The notes: a model not told the origin generated them from the sequence alone. A stretch of DNA of 64,000 nt from Teredinibacter purpureus (GCF_014217335.1 NZ_CP060092.1:637501-701500); one strand, 5' to 3'; positions 20,657-30,723 are shown, numbered from the stretch's first letter. Numbers and translations: made by a program.

Positions 20657-21544
20657 ATGAAAATAACACTTGAGCAGTGGCAAACCTTTAAAACCGTTAT
20701 CGATGAAGGCTCCTTCGCTAGGGCGGCCGAAGCATTGAACAAAAGCCAATCTAGCGTTAGTTACATTATTGCTCGCCTACAAGAACAGCTACCTATCGCA
20801 CCGCTCGTGCAACGCGGGCGCAAGGCGGAATTAACAGAAGCGGGGAAGGTACTGTATCGCCACGCGGCCAGCCTATTAACTGAAGCCGAACAACTGGAAA
20901 AGACTGCAACGTATCTTGCGAGCGGCTGGGAAACTGAAGTCGCCATAGCTGCAGACGCTCTCACGCCCCTCAAACAACTCCTGTGCGGCTTACAAGATTT
21001 TTCATCACAAAGCCCCAGCACGCGTATTCGGCTTTACGAAACCACGCTTTCCGGTACAGACGAAGCGCTCATAACGCGCCAAGCCGACATCGCCATTAGC
21101 GGTAATATACCACCGGGATTTCTCAGTACGCCGCTCCAACATATCACCATGGTGCCCGTCGCTGGCAGTCATCATCCGCTGGTGCGCCGGTCACATGTAA
21201 GTGAAAAAGATCTCAAAAACCATCGACAAATAGTTGTTCGTGATTCCGGCCTAAAACGAGAACAAGATGCGGGCTGGCTCGGCGCAGACCAGCGCTGGAC
21301 AGTGTCCTCTTTTGCCACCAGTATTGAAGCCGTTAAATCAGACTTAGGTTTTGCGTTTTTACCGCTTCATATCGTTCAATCTAGCCTAGACAATGGCGAG
21401 CTCATTCGCCTGAATATGCGCACCGGCGGTGAACGACATATCCCGCTGTATTTAATTGTGGGTGATCAAAGTAACGCGGGGCCAGCCGTGCAAGCGGTTG
21501 CCGAAAAATTAGTGCTGCATTTAACGAACGCACATCCAACGTGA
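20657..21544 (+). CDS. LysR family transcriptional regulator
   Basis: The N-terminal helix-turn-helix reads MKITLEQWQTFKTVIDEGSFARAAEALNKSQSSVSYIIARLQEQ (~1-45), followed by a periplasmic-binding-like effector domain. Length 295. It is divergent from azoR-pirin and co-directional with the following DUF1287 gene, ten bases away. It may therefore regulate either side; the dyad in the divergent gap favours azoR. The effector is unknown. Confidence 0.9.
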   Translation: MKITLEQWQTFKTVIDEGSFARAAEALNKSQSSVSYIIARLQEQLPIAPLVQRGRKAELTEAGKVLYRHAASLLTEAEQLEKTATYLASGWETEVAIAADALTPLKQLLCGLQDFSSQSPSTRIRLYETTLSGTDEALITRQADIAISGNIPPGFLSTPLQHITMVPVAGSHHPLVRRSHVSEKDLKNHRQIVVRDSGLKREQDAGWLGADQRWTVSSFATSIEAVKSDLGFAFLPLHIVQSSLDNGELIRLNMRTGGERHIPLYLIVGDQSNAGPAVQAVAEKLVLHLTNAHPT

Positions 21545-21554
21545 GGAAAACACA

Positions 21555-22169
21555 ATGCACATTAACCTTACACACTGGCTAGGGGTCATTACTTTAAGTG
21601 GTTTAATCGCAACGCATTGCTTTGGCAAACCCTTTGGCGAACGCCTATCTGAGGCTGCACTTGAACGGACACAACACGCCATTACTTACGACGGCAGTTA
21701 CCAAAAAATCGATTACCCCGGTGGTGATGTTGCGCCAAACATTGGCGTTTGTACCGATGTTGTAATTCGCAGCTACCGCCAACTCGGTATCGATTTACAA
21801 CAAGTATTACACAACGACATTCGCGAAAACTTCGCACAATACCCTTCGAATACCCTCTGGGGGCATACTCGCCCCGATACCAATATCGACCACCGTCGCG
21901 TTCCCAACTTAGAAACTTTTTTTGCGCGCAATGGGTCTTCATTACCCTTATCAAACGACCCAAACGATTATTTACCTGGTGATATTGTGAGTTGGCGTCT
22001 AAGCGGCAATCTGCCTCATATCGGTATTGTCACGCATAAAAAAGACCGTGTTTCTGGTCGCCCTTTAGTGGTACACAATATTGGCATGGGGCCGCAACTG
22101 CAGGACCGTATTTTTAGCTACACACCCACTGGGCACTACCGTTTTAATCCACAAGGAAGTACGCCATGA
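21555..22169 (+). CDS. DUF1287 exported protein, possible NlpC/P60-like peptidase
   Basis: DUF1287 family (E. coli YijF is a member); no proven activity. An N-terminal signal peptide ends near the Cys/Gly-Lys at ~24-26 (LIATHCFGK). The conserved pattern is GVCTDVVIRSYRQLGIDLQ with C66, DHRRVPNLETFF, PGDIVSWRLSGNLPHIGIV with H155, and LVVHNIG. The Cys-then-His order with GDIV(S)W and HIGIV resembles NlpC/P60 Cys peptidases, suggesting cell-wall amide cleavage; this is inference. It follows the LysR gene by ten bases and overlaps the next gene by ATGA, so it is the head of a three-gene envelope operon. Confidence 0.8.
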   Translation: MHINLTHWLGVITLSGLIATHCFGKPFGERLSEAALERTQHAITYDGSYQKIDYPGGDVAPNIGVCTDVVIRSYRQLGIDLQQVLHNDIRENFAQYPSNTLWGHTRPDTNIDHRRVPNLETFFARNGSSLPLSNDPNDYLPGDIVSWRLSGNLPHIGIVTHKKDRVSGRPLVVHNIGMGPQLQDRIFSYTPTGHYRFNPQGSTP

Positions 22170-23497
22170 ATAAAACCACTCGCTGGCTATTCAATGAATT
22201 AGCGCTCTGGCAAACCCAAGGCATTATCGATAACGCTCAAGCGCAGCGTATCCAATCGCTTTACCGTGAACACGATGAACCGGTATGGGGGAAAATAATA
22301 TTTGCCGCTATAGGCTCTATTATTTTTGGCTTGGGCATTATTTTACTCTTTGCTTACAATTGGGCAGACATGCACCGGTTTAGTAAAATGGCGGTTGTAC
22401 TACTGTCACTCATAACCGCACATGCTCTCGGTTATTATTACAGTGGCCAACATAGCAATCACCCTAAAGTTGGTGAAAGCTTACATGTATTAGGCACCAT
22501 GCTGTTTGGCGCAGGTATTTGGCTAGTCGCCCAAATCTACCATATAGACGAGCATTACCCCAATGCGCTCTTAGTGTGGGCGCTAGGCGCACTCGCGATC
22601 GCTTGGACACTACCGTCACTCGTTCACACGCTGCTATCGCTAACCTTAATTGCCCTATGGCATTCCTTCGAAGTATTTAACTTTCAAACGGTAAACCATT
22701 GGGCGAACTGGATTGTATTAGTGGGCATTATCCCTCTTGCGTGGTTTCAACGATCACGCAGTGCACTGTTTATGTCACTGTCGCTATTTATTTTCACTTT
22801 TTCGTTATCTTACGGCCAAACTGCCGATTCGCACGAAGCGACCGTGCTTACGCTTCTACTTCTGTTAAGCGGAGGCTGTATTCTTACCAGTTTCGTCGTA
22901 ACAACCAGTAGCTTCCCCGAAAGCCACGGAATTTTTCGCACCATTGGCGTTAGTGTTTTTGTTATAACGCTCTATATTTTCACATTTTCAGCGGTTGATA
23001 ACGTCTACTTTAGGGGCGATTTACAAGCACTTTCAATACAAACTGCCAGCTATTTTTTACTGCCTATTGTGTACAGTGTTAGCATTACCACGCTGCTGCT
23101 AACGCGTTACCGACACTCTATTAATAACGTTATTTTTACGGCTGAAATTGCACTCATATTAGGTACACTAACGCTGTCACTACTCTCTGTATTCAAACCG
23201 TTTAATCTTTATGAATTTAACTGGATTTTATACAACGTTTTATTTCTGTCTTACAGTATATTGCTTATCTATCGCGGCACTCATCAACTCGTATGGCAAG
23301 CCGCAACGGTGGGCACTATCATGCTATCGGCCTTCACGTTTGCCCGTTTTATCGATCTATTTGACAGTTTATTAATAAGAGCTGCGGCCTTTTTAGTGAT
23401 TGGTGCACTCTTGTTTTTCGTGGGTATTTATTACTCCCGACAAAAACTAAAACAGCGCGAACAATTTGCCACGGAGGCCCGCCCTCATGTTCAATAA
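22166..23497 (+). CDS. DUF2157 polytopic membrane protein
   Basis: Begins with the DUF2157 soluble helix region (LFNELALWQTQGIIDNAQAQRIQSLY) and then GSIIFGLGIILLFAYNWADM, the family signature. About 12-13 hydrophobic segments fill residues 45-430, ending with a short basic/polar tail. Length 443. Function unknown. It overlaps the DUF1287 gene by four bases upstream and the GDYXXLXY gene by eleven bases downstream, so the three are surely one operon. Confidence 0.85.
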   Translation: MNKTTRWLFNELALWQTQGIIDNAQAQRIQSLYREHDEPVWGKIIFAAIGSIIFGLGIILLFAYNWADMHRFSKMAVVLLSLITAHALGYYYSGQHSNHPKVGESLHVLGTMLFGAGIWLVAQIYHIDEHYPNALLVWALGALAIAWTLPSLVHTLLSLTLIALWHSFEVFNFQTVNHWANWIVLVGIIPLAWFQRSRSALFMSLSLFIFTFSLSYGQTADSHEATVLTLLLLLSGGCILTSFVVTTSSFPESHGIFRTIGVSVFVITLYIFTFSAVDNVYFRGDLQALSIQTASYFLLPIVYSVSITTLLLTRYRHSINNVIFTAEIALILGTLTLSLLSVFKPFNLYEFNWILYNVLFLSYSILLIYRGTHQLVWQAATVGTIMLSAFTFARFIDLFDSLLIRAAAFLVIGALLFFVGIYYSRQKLKQREQFATEARPHVQ

Positions 23498-24482
23498 AAA
23501 CGTATTACGTAAAGGGGTAATCGTCGCCATTATTGCGCAAGTATTTATTTTGGCGTTTATGGCGGGCAAGCGAGAAATGATAGTTGCAACAGGTAAAACG
23601 TTATATTTACGCTCGGCACCCATTGACCCTCGCGATCCATTCAGAGGTGATTTTGTGCGATTGCGTTATGGTATTAACAGCATCCATCAATCCCAGTACC
23701 AAGGTGTTCGCCCATTCGAAGAGTTAAACGCAGGCCAAGTACTTTACACCGCTCTTAAACACGGCGCAGACGACGTTTATTCGTTTGATTATCTAACCGA
23801 TCAACAACCTAAAAATGCCACTTTTATTAGAGCACGCGTCAATACAACATGGTCTTTTATGCGCTCGCGTAACGGTTTTATTAATTTAAAATACGGTATC
23901 GAACAGTATTTTGTTGAGCAGGGTAAAGGCAAAGCAATGGAGGACACGCTTGGCACGCGCGACGCCCTTCAAATACCGGTTGAAATGCGTTTAGCCGTAG
24001 GAGGCGATGGAACAGCCGTAATTACTGATCACCGTTGGAGCAAGCTTGGAATACAGCTGGCTTTTATTCAACCGGCACCCGAACGTAGAGACCCAAACGA
24101 TGCCATTGTTAGCCCCATTATTAGCATTACAATGCAGAACGTTTCGCAACAGCCTCTTACCCTCGCGCACTTGGCGGATGACTGTTCCTTTTCTCTTGTT
24201 CACTACAATAATTCTAGCTACAAAGAAAATGCTGATCGTGGTTGCACCATCAACACACAGCTCCCCGACACCACAATACTCCAACCCGACGAATCAAAAA
24301 CCATTCAAATCGATTTTAGTGAAACACGCTGGCATGTTGACACTGAAGGAGAGCATGTCGAAACCGGTTCACTACTCGGCTGGCATCAATTTCGAATTGT
24401 TTATACCGCACCGAGCGTAGACGGAACGTGGCAAGGCACGATGCAGACACCACTCTTTAGTGGCAATGGGCGTGTCGATTAA
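23487..24482 (+). CDS. GDYXXLXY domain membrane-anchored protein
   Basis: One N-terminal membrane segment (GVIVAIIAQVFILAFMAG, ~8-25) is followed by a large probably periplasmic part. The naming motif is present as RGDFVRLRY (GDF for GDY). The family often pairs with DUF2157 proteins, as here; role unknown. ATG 23487 is preferred over an in-frame upstream start at 23466 because GGAGG (23473-23477) is ten bases ahead of it. The C-terminal third (LAHLADDCSFSLVHYNN ... ILQPDESKTIQIDF) looks like an added beta-sandwich domain. Confidence 0.8.
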   Translation: MFNKNVLRKGVIVAIIAQVFILAFMAGKREMIVATGKTLYLRSAPIDPRDPFRGDFVRLRYGINSIHQSQYQGVRPFEELNAGQVLYTALKHGADDVYSFDYLTDQQPKNATFIRARVNTTWSFMRSRNGFINLKYGIEQYFVEQGKGKAMEDTLGTRDALQIPVEMRLAVGGDGTAVITDHRWSKLGIQLAFIQPAPERRDPNDAIVSPIISITMQNVSQQPLTLAHLADDCSFSLVHYNNSSYKENADRGCTINTQLPDTTILQPDESKTIQIDFSETRWHVDTEGEHVETGSLLGWHQFRIVYTAPSVDGTWQGTMQTPLFSGNGRVD

Positions 24483-24501
24483 TACGTTTTCGCGCGCAAA
24501 A

Positions 24502-25713
24502 TTAAAGCGCCTTTGGCGATTTAGGGACTTCCAATAACATATCATCATCCATCAGAGTGTGCCCATCTTTAAAGGGCACATAAGTGCGTGCATCCGTGCA
24601 GTAAGCGTGATTTTGTTGTAATTCTTCACCAACGAATGTTTCCACGGCTTGATGAAATTGTTTGTTTACGAGGTAATGGTAAGAGCACGTTTTAACGGGG
24701 GTAAAACCCCGCTGAATTTTATGTTCGCCTTGCGCGCCCGGGTCGAATCGTTGTAGGCCCTGTGCAATAGCATAATCTATTCCTTGGTAATAGCAGGTTT
24801 CGAAGTGCAACCCATCAACTTCTTCGCGCGCGCCCCAGTAACGACCATACAACGTTGTGTCATCTCTGAAGTATAGCGCTGCCGCTAACATAGGGTTCTC
24901 TAACGACTCGCCATGTGCGCTGCACAGTACTATTGATTCAGGCATAGCCTTTGCAATTCTGCAGAAAAAATCTTCGTTAAGATAACCCGCATGGCCACTA
25001 CGTTTTAAATACGTGGTTTGATATAGCATCGAAAAAATTCGCCAGTCACTCGCACTCACATCACCGCCTTTACGCATGGCAAACTGAATATTCTGGGCGC
25101 ACACTTTTTGGCGTTCTCGTTTAATGTTTTTACGTTTTCTCGAACTAAAACTTTCTAAAAACTGATCGAAACAGGTGAAGCCTTGATTAAACCAATGAAA
25201 CTGCGTGCCCTGACGTTGAGCATAACGCGTCGGGGAAAACAATGATCTGTTGCTTGCCGACGGGAATAAACAATGAAAGCCCGAACCGTTAAGATCACAA
25301 AGACGCTGTGCGATGGCCTCTTCTATTACCGCCATACACTCGCTATATTGCAGGGTATTAAGGTCGCTAGAAAACGCCATTCGCGGGCCGGTTGCGGGCG
25401 TAAAAGGTATGGCGTTCAATAACTTTGGGTAATACTCTAAACCGGCACGCTGGTAGGCATCCGCCCACCCCCAATCAAACACATACTCTCCGTAGGAATG
25501 TGTTTTTTCATAGAGAGGCAATGCCGCAATGAGTGTTTGATTGTTGTGTATAAGTAAGTGGCAAGGCTGCCAGCCGCTTTCAGCGGTCGTACTTCCCGAC
25601 GTTTCTAAAGCGGCTAAAAAACCGTAGCGAGTAAATGGGTGGGCCTCAGGCCAGAGCGCAGCCCAAGTATGTTCATTAATATCGGTTATTGAGTTTATAA
25701 ATGTAGCCTGCAT
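24502..25713 (-). CDS. FemAB-like / DUF482 GNAT-fold protein
   Basis: Peptidogalycan biosynthesis/recognition-like family (DUF482), GNAT fold. Landmarks: LPLYEKTHSYGEYVFDWGWADAY (~70-92), FTPATGPRM, HWFNQGFTCFDQFLESFSSRKRKNIKRER, and GLHFETCYYQGIDYAIAQGL with FDPGAQGEHKIQRGFTP. Length 403 is normal. No enzyme activity is established for bacterial members; acyl or aminoacyl transfer to an amine is a guess from fold. Located just downstream of phoR on the same strand with a 65-base gap. Confidence 0.85.
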   Translation of the reverse strand: MQATFINSITDINEHTWAALWPEAHPFTRYGFLAALETSGSTTAESGWQPCHLLIHNNQTLIAALPLYEKTHSYGEYVFDWGWADAYQRAGLEYYPKLLNAIPFTPATGPRMAFSSDLNTLQYSECMAVIEEAIAQRLCDLNGSGFHCLFPSASNRSLFSPTRYAQRQGTQFHWFNQGFTCFDQFLESFSSRKRKNIKRERQKVCAQNIQFAMRKGGDVSASDWRIFSMLYQTTYLKRSGHAGYLNEDFFCRIAKAMPESIVLCSAHGESLENPMLAAALYFRDDTTLYGRYWGAREEVDGLHFETCYYQGIDYAIAQGLQRFDPGAQGEHKIQRGFTPVKTCSYHYLVNKQFHQAVETFVGEELQQNHAYCTDARTYVPFKDGHTLMDDDMLLEVPKSPKAL

Positions 25714-25778
25714 TTTTTACCTCGCTAAGGACTCTAAACAGGCTCGACAAAGCACAAACAACTAGGATGTTTAAGAAA

Positions 25779-27089
25779 TTAGTGTTCGCCTACATTTTTG
25801 ACAAAACGTTTTATCGGAAAATGACACGCAAAAACGCTGCCTTTTTTGAGCTTACTACGAATTCGCAGGTCTGCATCATGTCGCAATAAAATGTGCTTAA
25901 CAATGGATAAACCTAGGCCTGTTCCGCCGGTTTCTCGAGAACGACCGTGATCCACCCGATAAAAACGCTCCGTTAAGCGCGGCAAATGCCGTGGGTCTAT
26001 ACCGTCACCGTTGTCTTTAACTTTCACAATAACTTCGACAGGCTTAAGCTCTACCACAACGGATATTTTGCGGCCGCTACCCGTATAATTTACCGCGTTG
26101 TAAATTAAGTTGGCAAAAGCGCTACGGAGTTCATTTTCTAACCCTAATAGTTCCACACGAGGTTCACACTTAATCTCAAAAATATGTGCTCGTTCCCCGC
26201 TCAGTACTTTTGCCTCAGCGACAATTTGTTCGAGTAAAGGCCGCAATGCAACTGGCGACTGGCCAGCCTCTCGATCTTCTGTTTCGAGCCTAGACAAGGT
26301 GAGCAAGTCGGTAATCAAACCGGTCATTCGACGCGTTTGACCTTGCATTTGATCGAGCGGTTTATTCCACGCGGGCGACAATTCAGCTGAATCGACCAAG
26401 GTCTCGAGGTAACCATTAATGACCGTCAGTGGCGTGCGCAATTCGTGCGATACGTTGGCAACAAAATCTTTTCGCATGCGCTCTAAGTTGGCAATATGCG
26501 TGATATCGCGCGCAATAACTAGCCGGTCGCCGTCACCAAACCGATGAATATGAAACTGGAGAGTTTGCCCCTCTTGCCGCATTGACACCAGCTCAAGCGG
26601 TTCGTCGTAGCAGTCGCTTTCGTAATAGTCGACGAAACGAGGGTGGCGAATATAGTTAGTTAGCTTGCGGCCCAAATCCTGAGGCGTGAAATCAAATTGG
26701 CGCTCAGCGGAACGATTCCACCACTCGATATTATCGCGCTTATCAACAATAACTACGCCATCGGCCAATGCCGAGGTCATATCTTGCACTCGAGCCACGA
26801 CACCCCGTAGCCGCTGTTTATCTTTTTCTGCTCGTTTAAGCATTAATTCGATATCTTCGGCAATTTCCCCCCAGATACCGCGTAATTCGTAATCGTGCAC
26901 GCCTTGCAACCGCGTATCGTTAACCCACGACTCTAAACAGCGCACTTGATAGAACGTCCAACCGACATAAGCCAAAGCACCCAACAACATTGTGGGCCAG
27001 ATAGCCTTGATAAGAATGCCAATTGCAAAGGCAACAGACAAATACACCAGAAGCCACTTAATCTCAGTGGCTATACCTTTTCGAAACAT
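25779..27089 (-). CDS. phoR: Phosphate regulon sensor histidine kinase PhoR
   Basis: Inner-membrane histidine kinase that phosphorylates PhoB when phosphate is scarce, with input from PstSCAB-PhoU. Two close N-terminal membrane segments (~11-45) are followed by a PAS domain (~95-190, DGVVIVDKRDNIEWWNRSAE), HisKA with the phospho-acceptor H215 in NVSHELRTPL, and HATPase with NLIYNAVNY, DNGDGID and GGTGLGLSIVKH. Lacking a large periplasmic domain is normal for PhoR. It starts 18 bases after phoB. Confidence 0.95.
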   Translation of the reverse strand: MFRKGIATEIKWLLVYLSVAFAIGILIKAIWPTMLLGALAYVGWTFYQVRCLESWVNDTRLQGVHDYELRGIWGEIAEDIELMLKRAEKDKQRLRGVVARVQDMTSALADGVVIVDKRDNIEWWNRSAERQFDFTPQDLGRKLTNYIRHPRFVDYYESDCYDEPLELVSMRQEGQTLQFHIHRFGDGDRLVIARDITHIANLERMRKDFVANVSHELRTPLTVINGYLETLVDSAELSPAWNKPLDQMQGQTRRMTGLITDLLTLSRLETEDREAGQSPVALRPLLEQIVAEAKVLSGERAHIFEIKCEPRVELLGLENELRSAFANLIYNAVNYTGSGRKISVVVELKPVEVIVKVKDNGDGIDPRHLPRLTERFYRVDHGRSRETGGTGLGLSIVKHILLRHDADLRIRSKLKKGSVFACHFPIKRFVKNVGEH

Positions 27090-27107
27090 AAAGAATTAGC
27101 TTGTTGG

Positions 27108-27815
27108 TTATTCGGCTGTAGCCAAAAACTTGTTGGAGAAACGATAACCTGCTCCACGAACGGTTTGGACAAGCCTATCATGGCCATCCGCCTTCAGGGC
27201 CTTGCGCAGACGGCGGATATGAACGTCCACTGTGCGCTCTTCTACATACACGTTGCCGCCCCAAACATAGTCGAGCAGTTGATTGCGCGAGTATACCCTT
27301 TCTTGATGCGTTAGAAAGAATTCCAGTAAGCGGTATTCGGTAGGGCCCAGTTGAATGGGGCTTCCACTGATGGTAACTCGGTGACTACTTGGGTCTAGAC
27401 AGAGCCCTTCAACGATAATGGGGTCGCCACTGGACAGCGTATCGGCTCGGCGCAGCACCGCCCGTAAACGCGCCACAAGCTCCCGTGGAGAGAATGGCTT
27501 GGTAATGTAATCATCAGCGCCCAATTCCAAGCCCTGAATTTTATTGTCTTCTTCGCCTTTGGCCGTGAGCAAAATGAGCGGAATTTCGCGGGTAACTTCA
27601 TCGTTTTTCAATCGACGGGCCAACTCTATACCGCTAATCCCGGGCATCATCCAATCGAGTAACACTAAGTCTGGCCGCACATCCACAATAATTTGATGGG
27701 CCTCTTGTGCATCGCACGCTTCCAAAACGCCATATTCTGCCATTTCCAGCGCCACTCGCAACATATCTCGAATCGCGCGTTCGTCGTCTACAATCAGTAT
27801 TTTTTTCTCAACCAT
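27108..27815 (-). CDS. phoB: Phosphate regulon response regulator PhoB
   Basis: OmpR/PhoB-type response regulator. The receiver domain (~1-120) has the phospho-acceptor D54 in LVLLDWMMPG, plus ILLTAKG and ITKPFSPREL. The winged-helix DNA-binding domain (~135-230) ends with RTVDVHIRRLRKAL and TVRGAGYRF. Length 235. Its expected targets in this window are the Pho boxes before pstS and the porin gene. No good Pho box precedes phoB itself. Confidence 0.96.
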   Translation of the reverse strand: MVEKKILIVDDERAIRDMLRVALEMAEYGVLEACDAQEAHQIIVDVRPDLVLLDWMMPGISGIELARRLKNDEVTREIPLILLTAKGEEDNKIQGLELGADDYITKPFSPRELVARLRAVLRRADTLSSGDPIIVEGLCLDPSSHRVTISGSPIQLGPTEYRLLEFFLTHQERVYSRNQLLDYVWGGNVYVEERTVDVHIRRLRKALKADGHDRLVQTVRGAGYRFSNKFLATAE

Positions 27816-28006
27816 GGAGATTTCATCCTGCTAAAAAGCGTGTTGATCGCTGACTTACAGTAAGCTCTTAGCCCTGTCTATGACAATGACATTAAGAATA
27901 GGAGCAGTACCGAACCAGACAGGATTAAATAAAGGTTTTATTACGCTTTTATGACATTACGAATAAAGTGCCGAAATGGGTGAAATAAAACTAGAAACGC
28001 CCTAAT

Positions 28007-28891
28007 TTAATGCGTTAATACGGCGTAATCGAGTAAAATACCTAAAAACACAATCATGCCAACCCAGTTGTTGTTAAGAAACGCCTGAAAACACGCCTCT
28101 CGCTTACGATCCCGAATTAAATACTGCTGATACACCATAAAACCGCCCGCAACGAGAACAGATAAGTTGTAAATCCAGCCAAGCTGAAACTTCTGACCAA
28201 CCAGCCCGAGTGCAAAAATCACCATGCATTGCAGCACCGCTGTCATCAGCTTATCCTGATCACCAAACAAAATAGCCGTCGATTTCACGCCGATTTTAAT
28301 GTCGTCATCACGATCAACCATCGCATAAAACGTGTCATACGCTACCGTCCACAAAACCACCGCCGTGTAAAGCACCCACATATCTGGCGATAGTTCGCCC
28401 GTTTGCGCGGCAAACGCCATAGGCACGGCCCACGCAAAAGCGGCCCCTAGTACGACTTGAGGTAAGTGGGTATACCGCTTCATGAAGGGATAGCAAAACG
28501 CCAACACTATGCCTCCAAACGACAGGTAAACCGTGAGGGCATTCGTCATTAACACCAACAAAAATGCAAGGCCACTTAATGCCGCAAAAAGCGCTATCGC
28601 CTCTTTAACGCTCACAGCTCCCGTTACCAGAGGCCGTTGCTGCGTGCGGGCCACATGGCCGTCCACCTTACGATCGGCTAGATCATTGATAACACAACCC
28701 GCCGATCGCATGAGCACCACACCCACTACAAAAATGAACAATACGTCTAGCCGCGGAATACCTTCGGCAGATAACCACAAAGCCCAAAGCGTTGGCCACA
28801 GCACAAGATAGATACCAATTGGACGGTCAAGCCGCATTAAGCGAGCGACATTTTTAAGTTTAGCGGGAATCTGCGGCACAGTTGTCTTCAT
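28007..28891 (-). CDS. ubiA: 4-hydroxybenzoate polyprenyltransferase
   Basis: Inner-membrane prenyltransferase attaching the polyprenyl tail to 4-hydroxybenzoate in ubiquinone synthesis. About eight or nine membrane helices. First Mg-diphosphate motif is [19 protein letters not shown] (NDxxD form), second is the [12 protein letters not shown] loop preceded by [28 protein letters not shown] is the typical N-terminal region. Length 294. ubiC (chorismate lyase), adjacent in Pseudomonas, is absent here. Upstream of phoB on the same strand (191-base gap). Confidence 0.95.
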   Translation of the reverse strand: MKTTVPQIPAKLKNVARLMRLDRPIGIYLVLWPTLWALWLSAEGIPRLDVLFIFVVGVVLMRSAGCVINDLADRKVDGHVARTQQRPLVTGAVSVKEAIALFAALSGLAFLLVLMTNALTVYLSFGGIVLAFCYPFMKRYTHLPQVVLGAAFAWAVPMAFAAQTGELSPDMWVLYTAVVLWTVAYDTFYAMVDRDDDIKIGVKSTAILFGDQDKLMTAVLQCMVIFALGLVGQKFQLGWIYNLSVLVAGGFMVYQQYLIRDRKREACFQAFLNNNWVGMIVFLGILLDYAVLTH

Positions 28892-29049
28892 GGTGTGTGA
28901 TCAATTAGGGAAAGGAGTCGCTCAACGTATTGGCGAAGTGTGTTTCGATGATGAATCGGCGAATTCATCTAAAATCAAACTAACCGGTATTTTAACCGTG
29001 TTTATAGCAACTGTTCACACTAATTTAAACGCTACCACCGGAGACACCC

Positions 29050-29340
29050 ATGCGTAAACCTGAACTAATTCAAACCGTAGCGCACGTTACCGGCTTAAAT
29101 ACTCGCCAAGCCGATGACGCCGTTGCGGCATTAATCGAACAAATGACAAATGCCCTCGCACGTGGCGAAAGTGTCAATCTCATGGGTTTTGGTGCGTTTT
29201 CGGTTAAAACGCGTGCCGAACGTAACGGTAAACACCCTAAAACCGGCGCGCCCATCCATATTAGCCCCAAAAATTACATTAGCTTTAAACCTAGCAGCGC
29301 GTTACGCTCACTGTCACAACCGCCTAATATCGACCAATAA
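29050..29340 (+). CDS. HU/IHF family DNA-binding protein
   Basis: Small nucleoid-associated protein of 96 residues. The helical dimerisation part (MRKPELIQTVAHVTGLNTRQADDAVAALIEQM) and the arm region (GFGAFSVKTRAERNGKHPKTGAPIHISPKNYISFKP) are both present. The PKTGAPIHI arm differs from the usual NPQTGEEI of HupA/HupB, so this is a paralogue like the one near recG/ubiCA in Pseudomonas. Only 14 bases separate it from the symporter gene downstream. Confidence 0.92.
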   Translation: MRKPELIQTVAHVTGLNTRQADDAVAALIEQMTNALARGESVNLMGFGAFSVKTRAERNGKHPKTGAPIHISPKNYISFKPSSALRSLSQPPNIDQ

Positions 29341-29354
29341 TAACGGAAGAATCC

Positions 29355-30641
29355 ATGTTAAAAATGCCTCTCCACCTGCAAATTCTAGTCGCCATTGTCG
29401 CTGCTATTTTAACCGGTTTACTCGTTAACGAATTAAACCAAAAAGGTATTGCCGCAGGTGAATATATTCAAGATACGATGGTGTTCGTAGGCAAAATGTT
29501 TATGAACGGGCTGAAAATGATTATTGTCCCTCTCATTTTATCGTCGATTATTACCGGTATTGCCACCTTGGGCCAAGGCAGCGATCTAGGCCGGCTCGGC
29601 GGTAAAACTATTGGGTTTTATATGGCCTCGAGCCTTATGGCTATTCTCACGGGCCTACTCGTCGTCAACTTATTAACGCCCGGTATTATCGACGGGCAAC
29701 CCGCCAAAGATATTTTAAATTTGAGTAGCCCTGAAGACTTAAATTCAACATTGAGTAAAATTGAAGGCCGAGGCACCGGCGATATTGCCGCTGTTTTCCA
29801 TCGCATGCTGCCGCCTAACGTTGTCGCTGCCGCTGCGAACGGACAAATGCTTGGGCTCATATGCTTTGGCTTGTTGTTCGGTTTTTACATGACACGCATT
29901 GAAAGCCGCTACAAAGAAACGTTGCTTAATTTCTGGCAGGGCGTGTTCGATACTATGATGGGTATTACCCTTTTTATTATGAAATTTACGCCCATTGGTG
30001 TATTCGGGCTTGTGGGCAATACTGTTGCCACCACGGGGCTCGCTTCGTTCGGCCCGCTCATGATTTTCTTCCTATGCGTGGTGTTAGCGCTCGCTATTCA
30101 TGTGTTAATCACCTTGCCGCTAGCCTTAAAATTCATTGCTCGGGTTCACCCAACAGGCCAATACAAAAGCATGGCACCTGCGCTACTCACGGCATTTTCT
30201 ACCGCCTCATCATCCGGCACCTTGCCCATCACAATGGAATGTATGGAAAAAAAGGTGGGCGTGTCCAATCGAACGACCTCTTTCGTACTCCCCTTAGGCG
30301 CTACCATAAATATGGATGGCACAGCGCTATACGAATGTGTGGCGGCTATGTTTATAGCACAAGCCTACGGGTTAGATCTAACCTTCACTACACAGTTTAC
30401 GATTGTACTTATTGCCCTGCTAACCTCAGTCGGTGTCGCCGGTATTCCCGCCGCTAGTCTAGTTGCCATATCTGTAATTCTGGCGGCCGTTGGTTTACCC
30501 GCAGAAGGTATAGGGCTACTTCTTGTCACCGACCGTGTGCTGGATATGCTTCGTACGGCAGTGAACGTTTTCAGCGATAGTTGCTGTGCCACGATTGTTG
30601 CGCGTACCGAAGGTGAAAAAACACGCATCGATGGCGGGTGA
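29355..30641 (+). CDS. Dicarboxylate/amino acid:cation symporter (DAACS family)
   Basis: Inner-membrane GltP/DctA-type secondary transporter. Landmarks: GKMFMNGLKMIIVPLILSSIITGI, the first re-entrant loop STASSSGTLPITMECMEKK, the unwound TM7 motif NMDGTALYE (NMDGT), and the second hairpin GVAGIPAASLVAI. The C-terminal VLDMLRTAVNVFSDSCCATIVA binds substrate and cation in relatives. Length 428, about eight membrane helices plus two hairpins. Substrate (glutamate, aspartate or C4-dicarboxylate) not decided. Likely co-transcribed with the HU gene. Confidence 0.93.
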   Translation: MLKMPLHLQILVAIVAAILTGLLVNELNQKGIAAGEYIQDTMVFVGKMFMNGLKMIIVPLILSSIITGIATLGQGSDLGRLGGKTIGFYMASSLMAILTGLLVVNLLTPGIIDGQPAKDILNLSSPEDLNSTLSKIEGRGTGDIAAVFHRMLPPNVVAAAANGQMLGLICFGLLFGFYMTRIESRYKETLLNFWQGVFDTMMGITLFIMKFTPIGVFGLVGNTVATTGLASFGPLMIFFLCVVLALAIHVLITLPLALKFIARVHPTGQYKSMAPALLTAFSTASSSGTLPITMECMEKKVGVSNRTTSFVLPLGATINMDGTALYECVAAMFIAQAYGLDLTFTTQFTIVLIALLTSVGVAGIPAASLVAISVILAAVGLPAEGIGLLLVTDRVLDMLRTAVNVFSDSCCATIVARTEGEKTRIDGG

Positions 30642-30723
30642 CGCTGTGCAGGGGAAATTAAATTAAACGTTTATTTGATTTCTTGTATACTAGCGAACTC
30701 ATTTGTTAGATAACGATCACTCC

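Noticed and set aside
27841..27960. TGTCAT-like words upstream of phoB (near 27880-27900 and 27951-27957)
   Set aside because: Repeats are spaced six bases apart or are single half-sites, not the 11-base phase of a Pho box.
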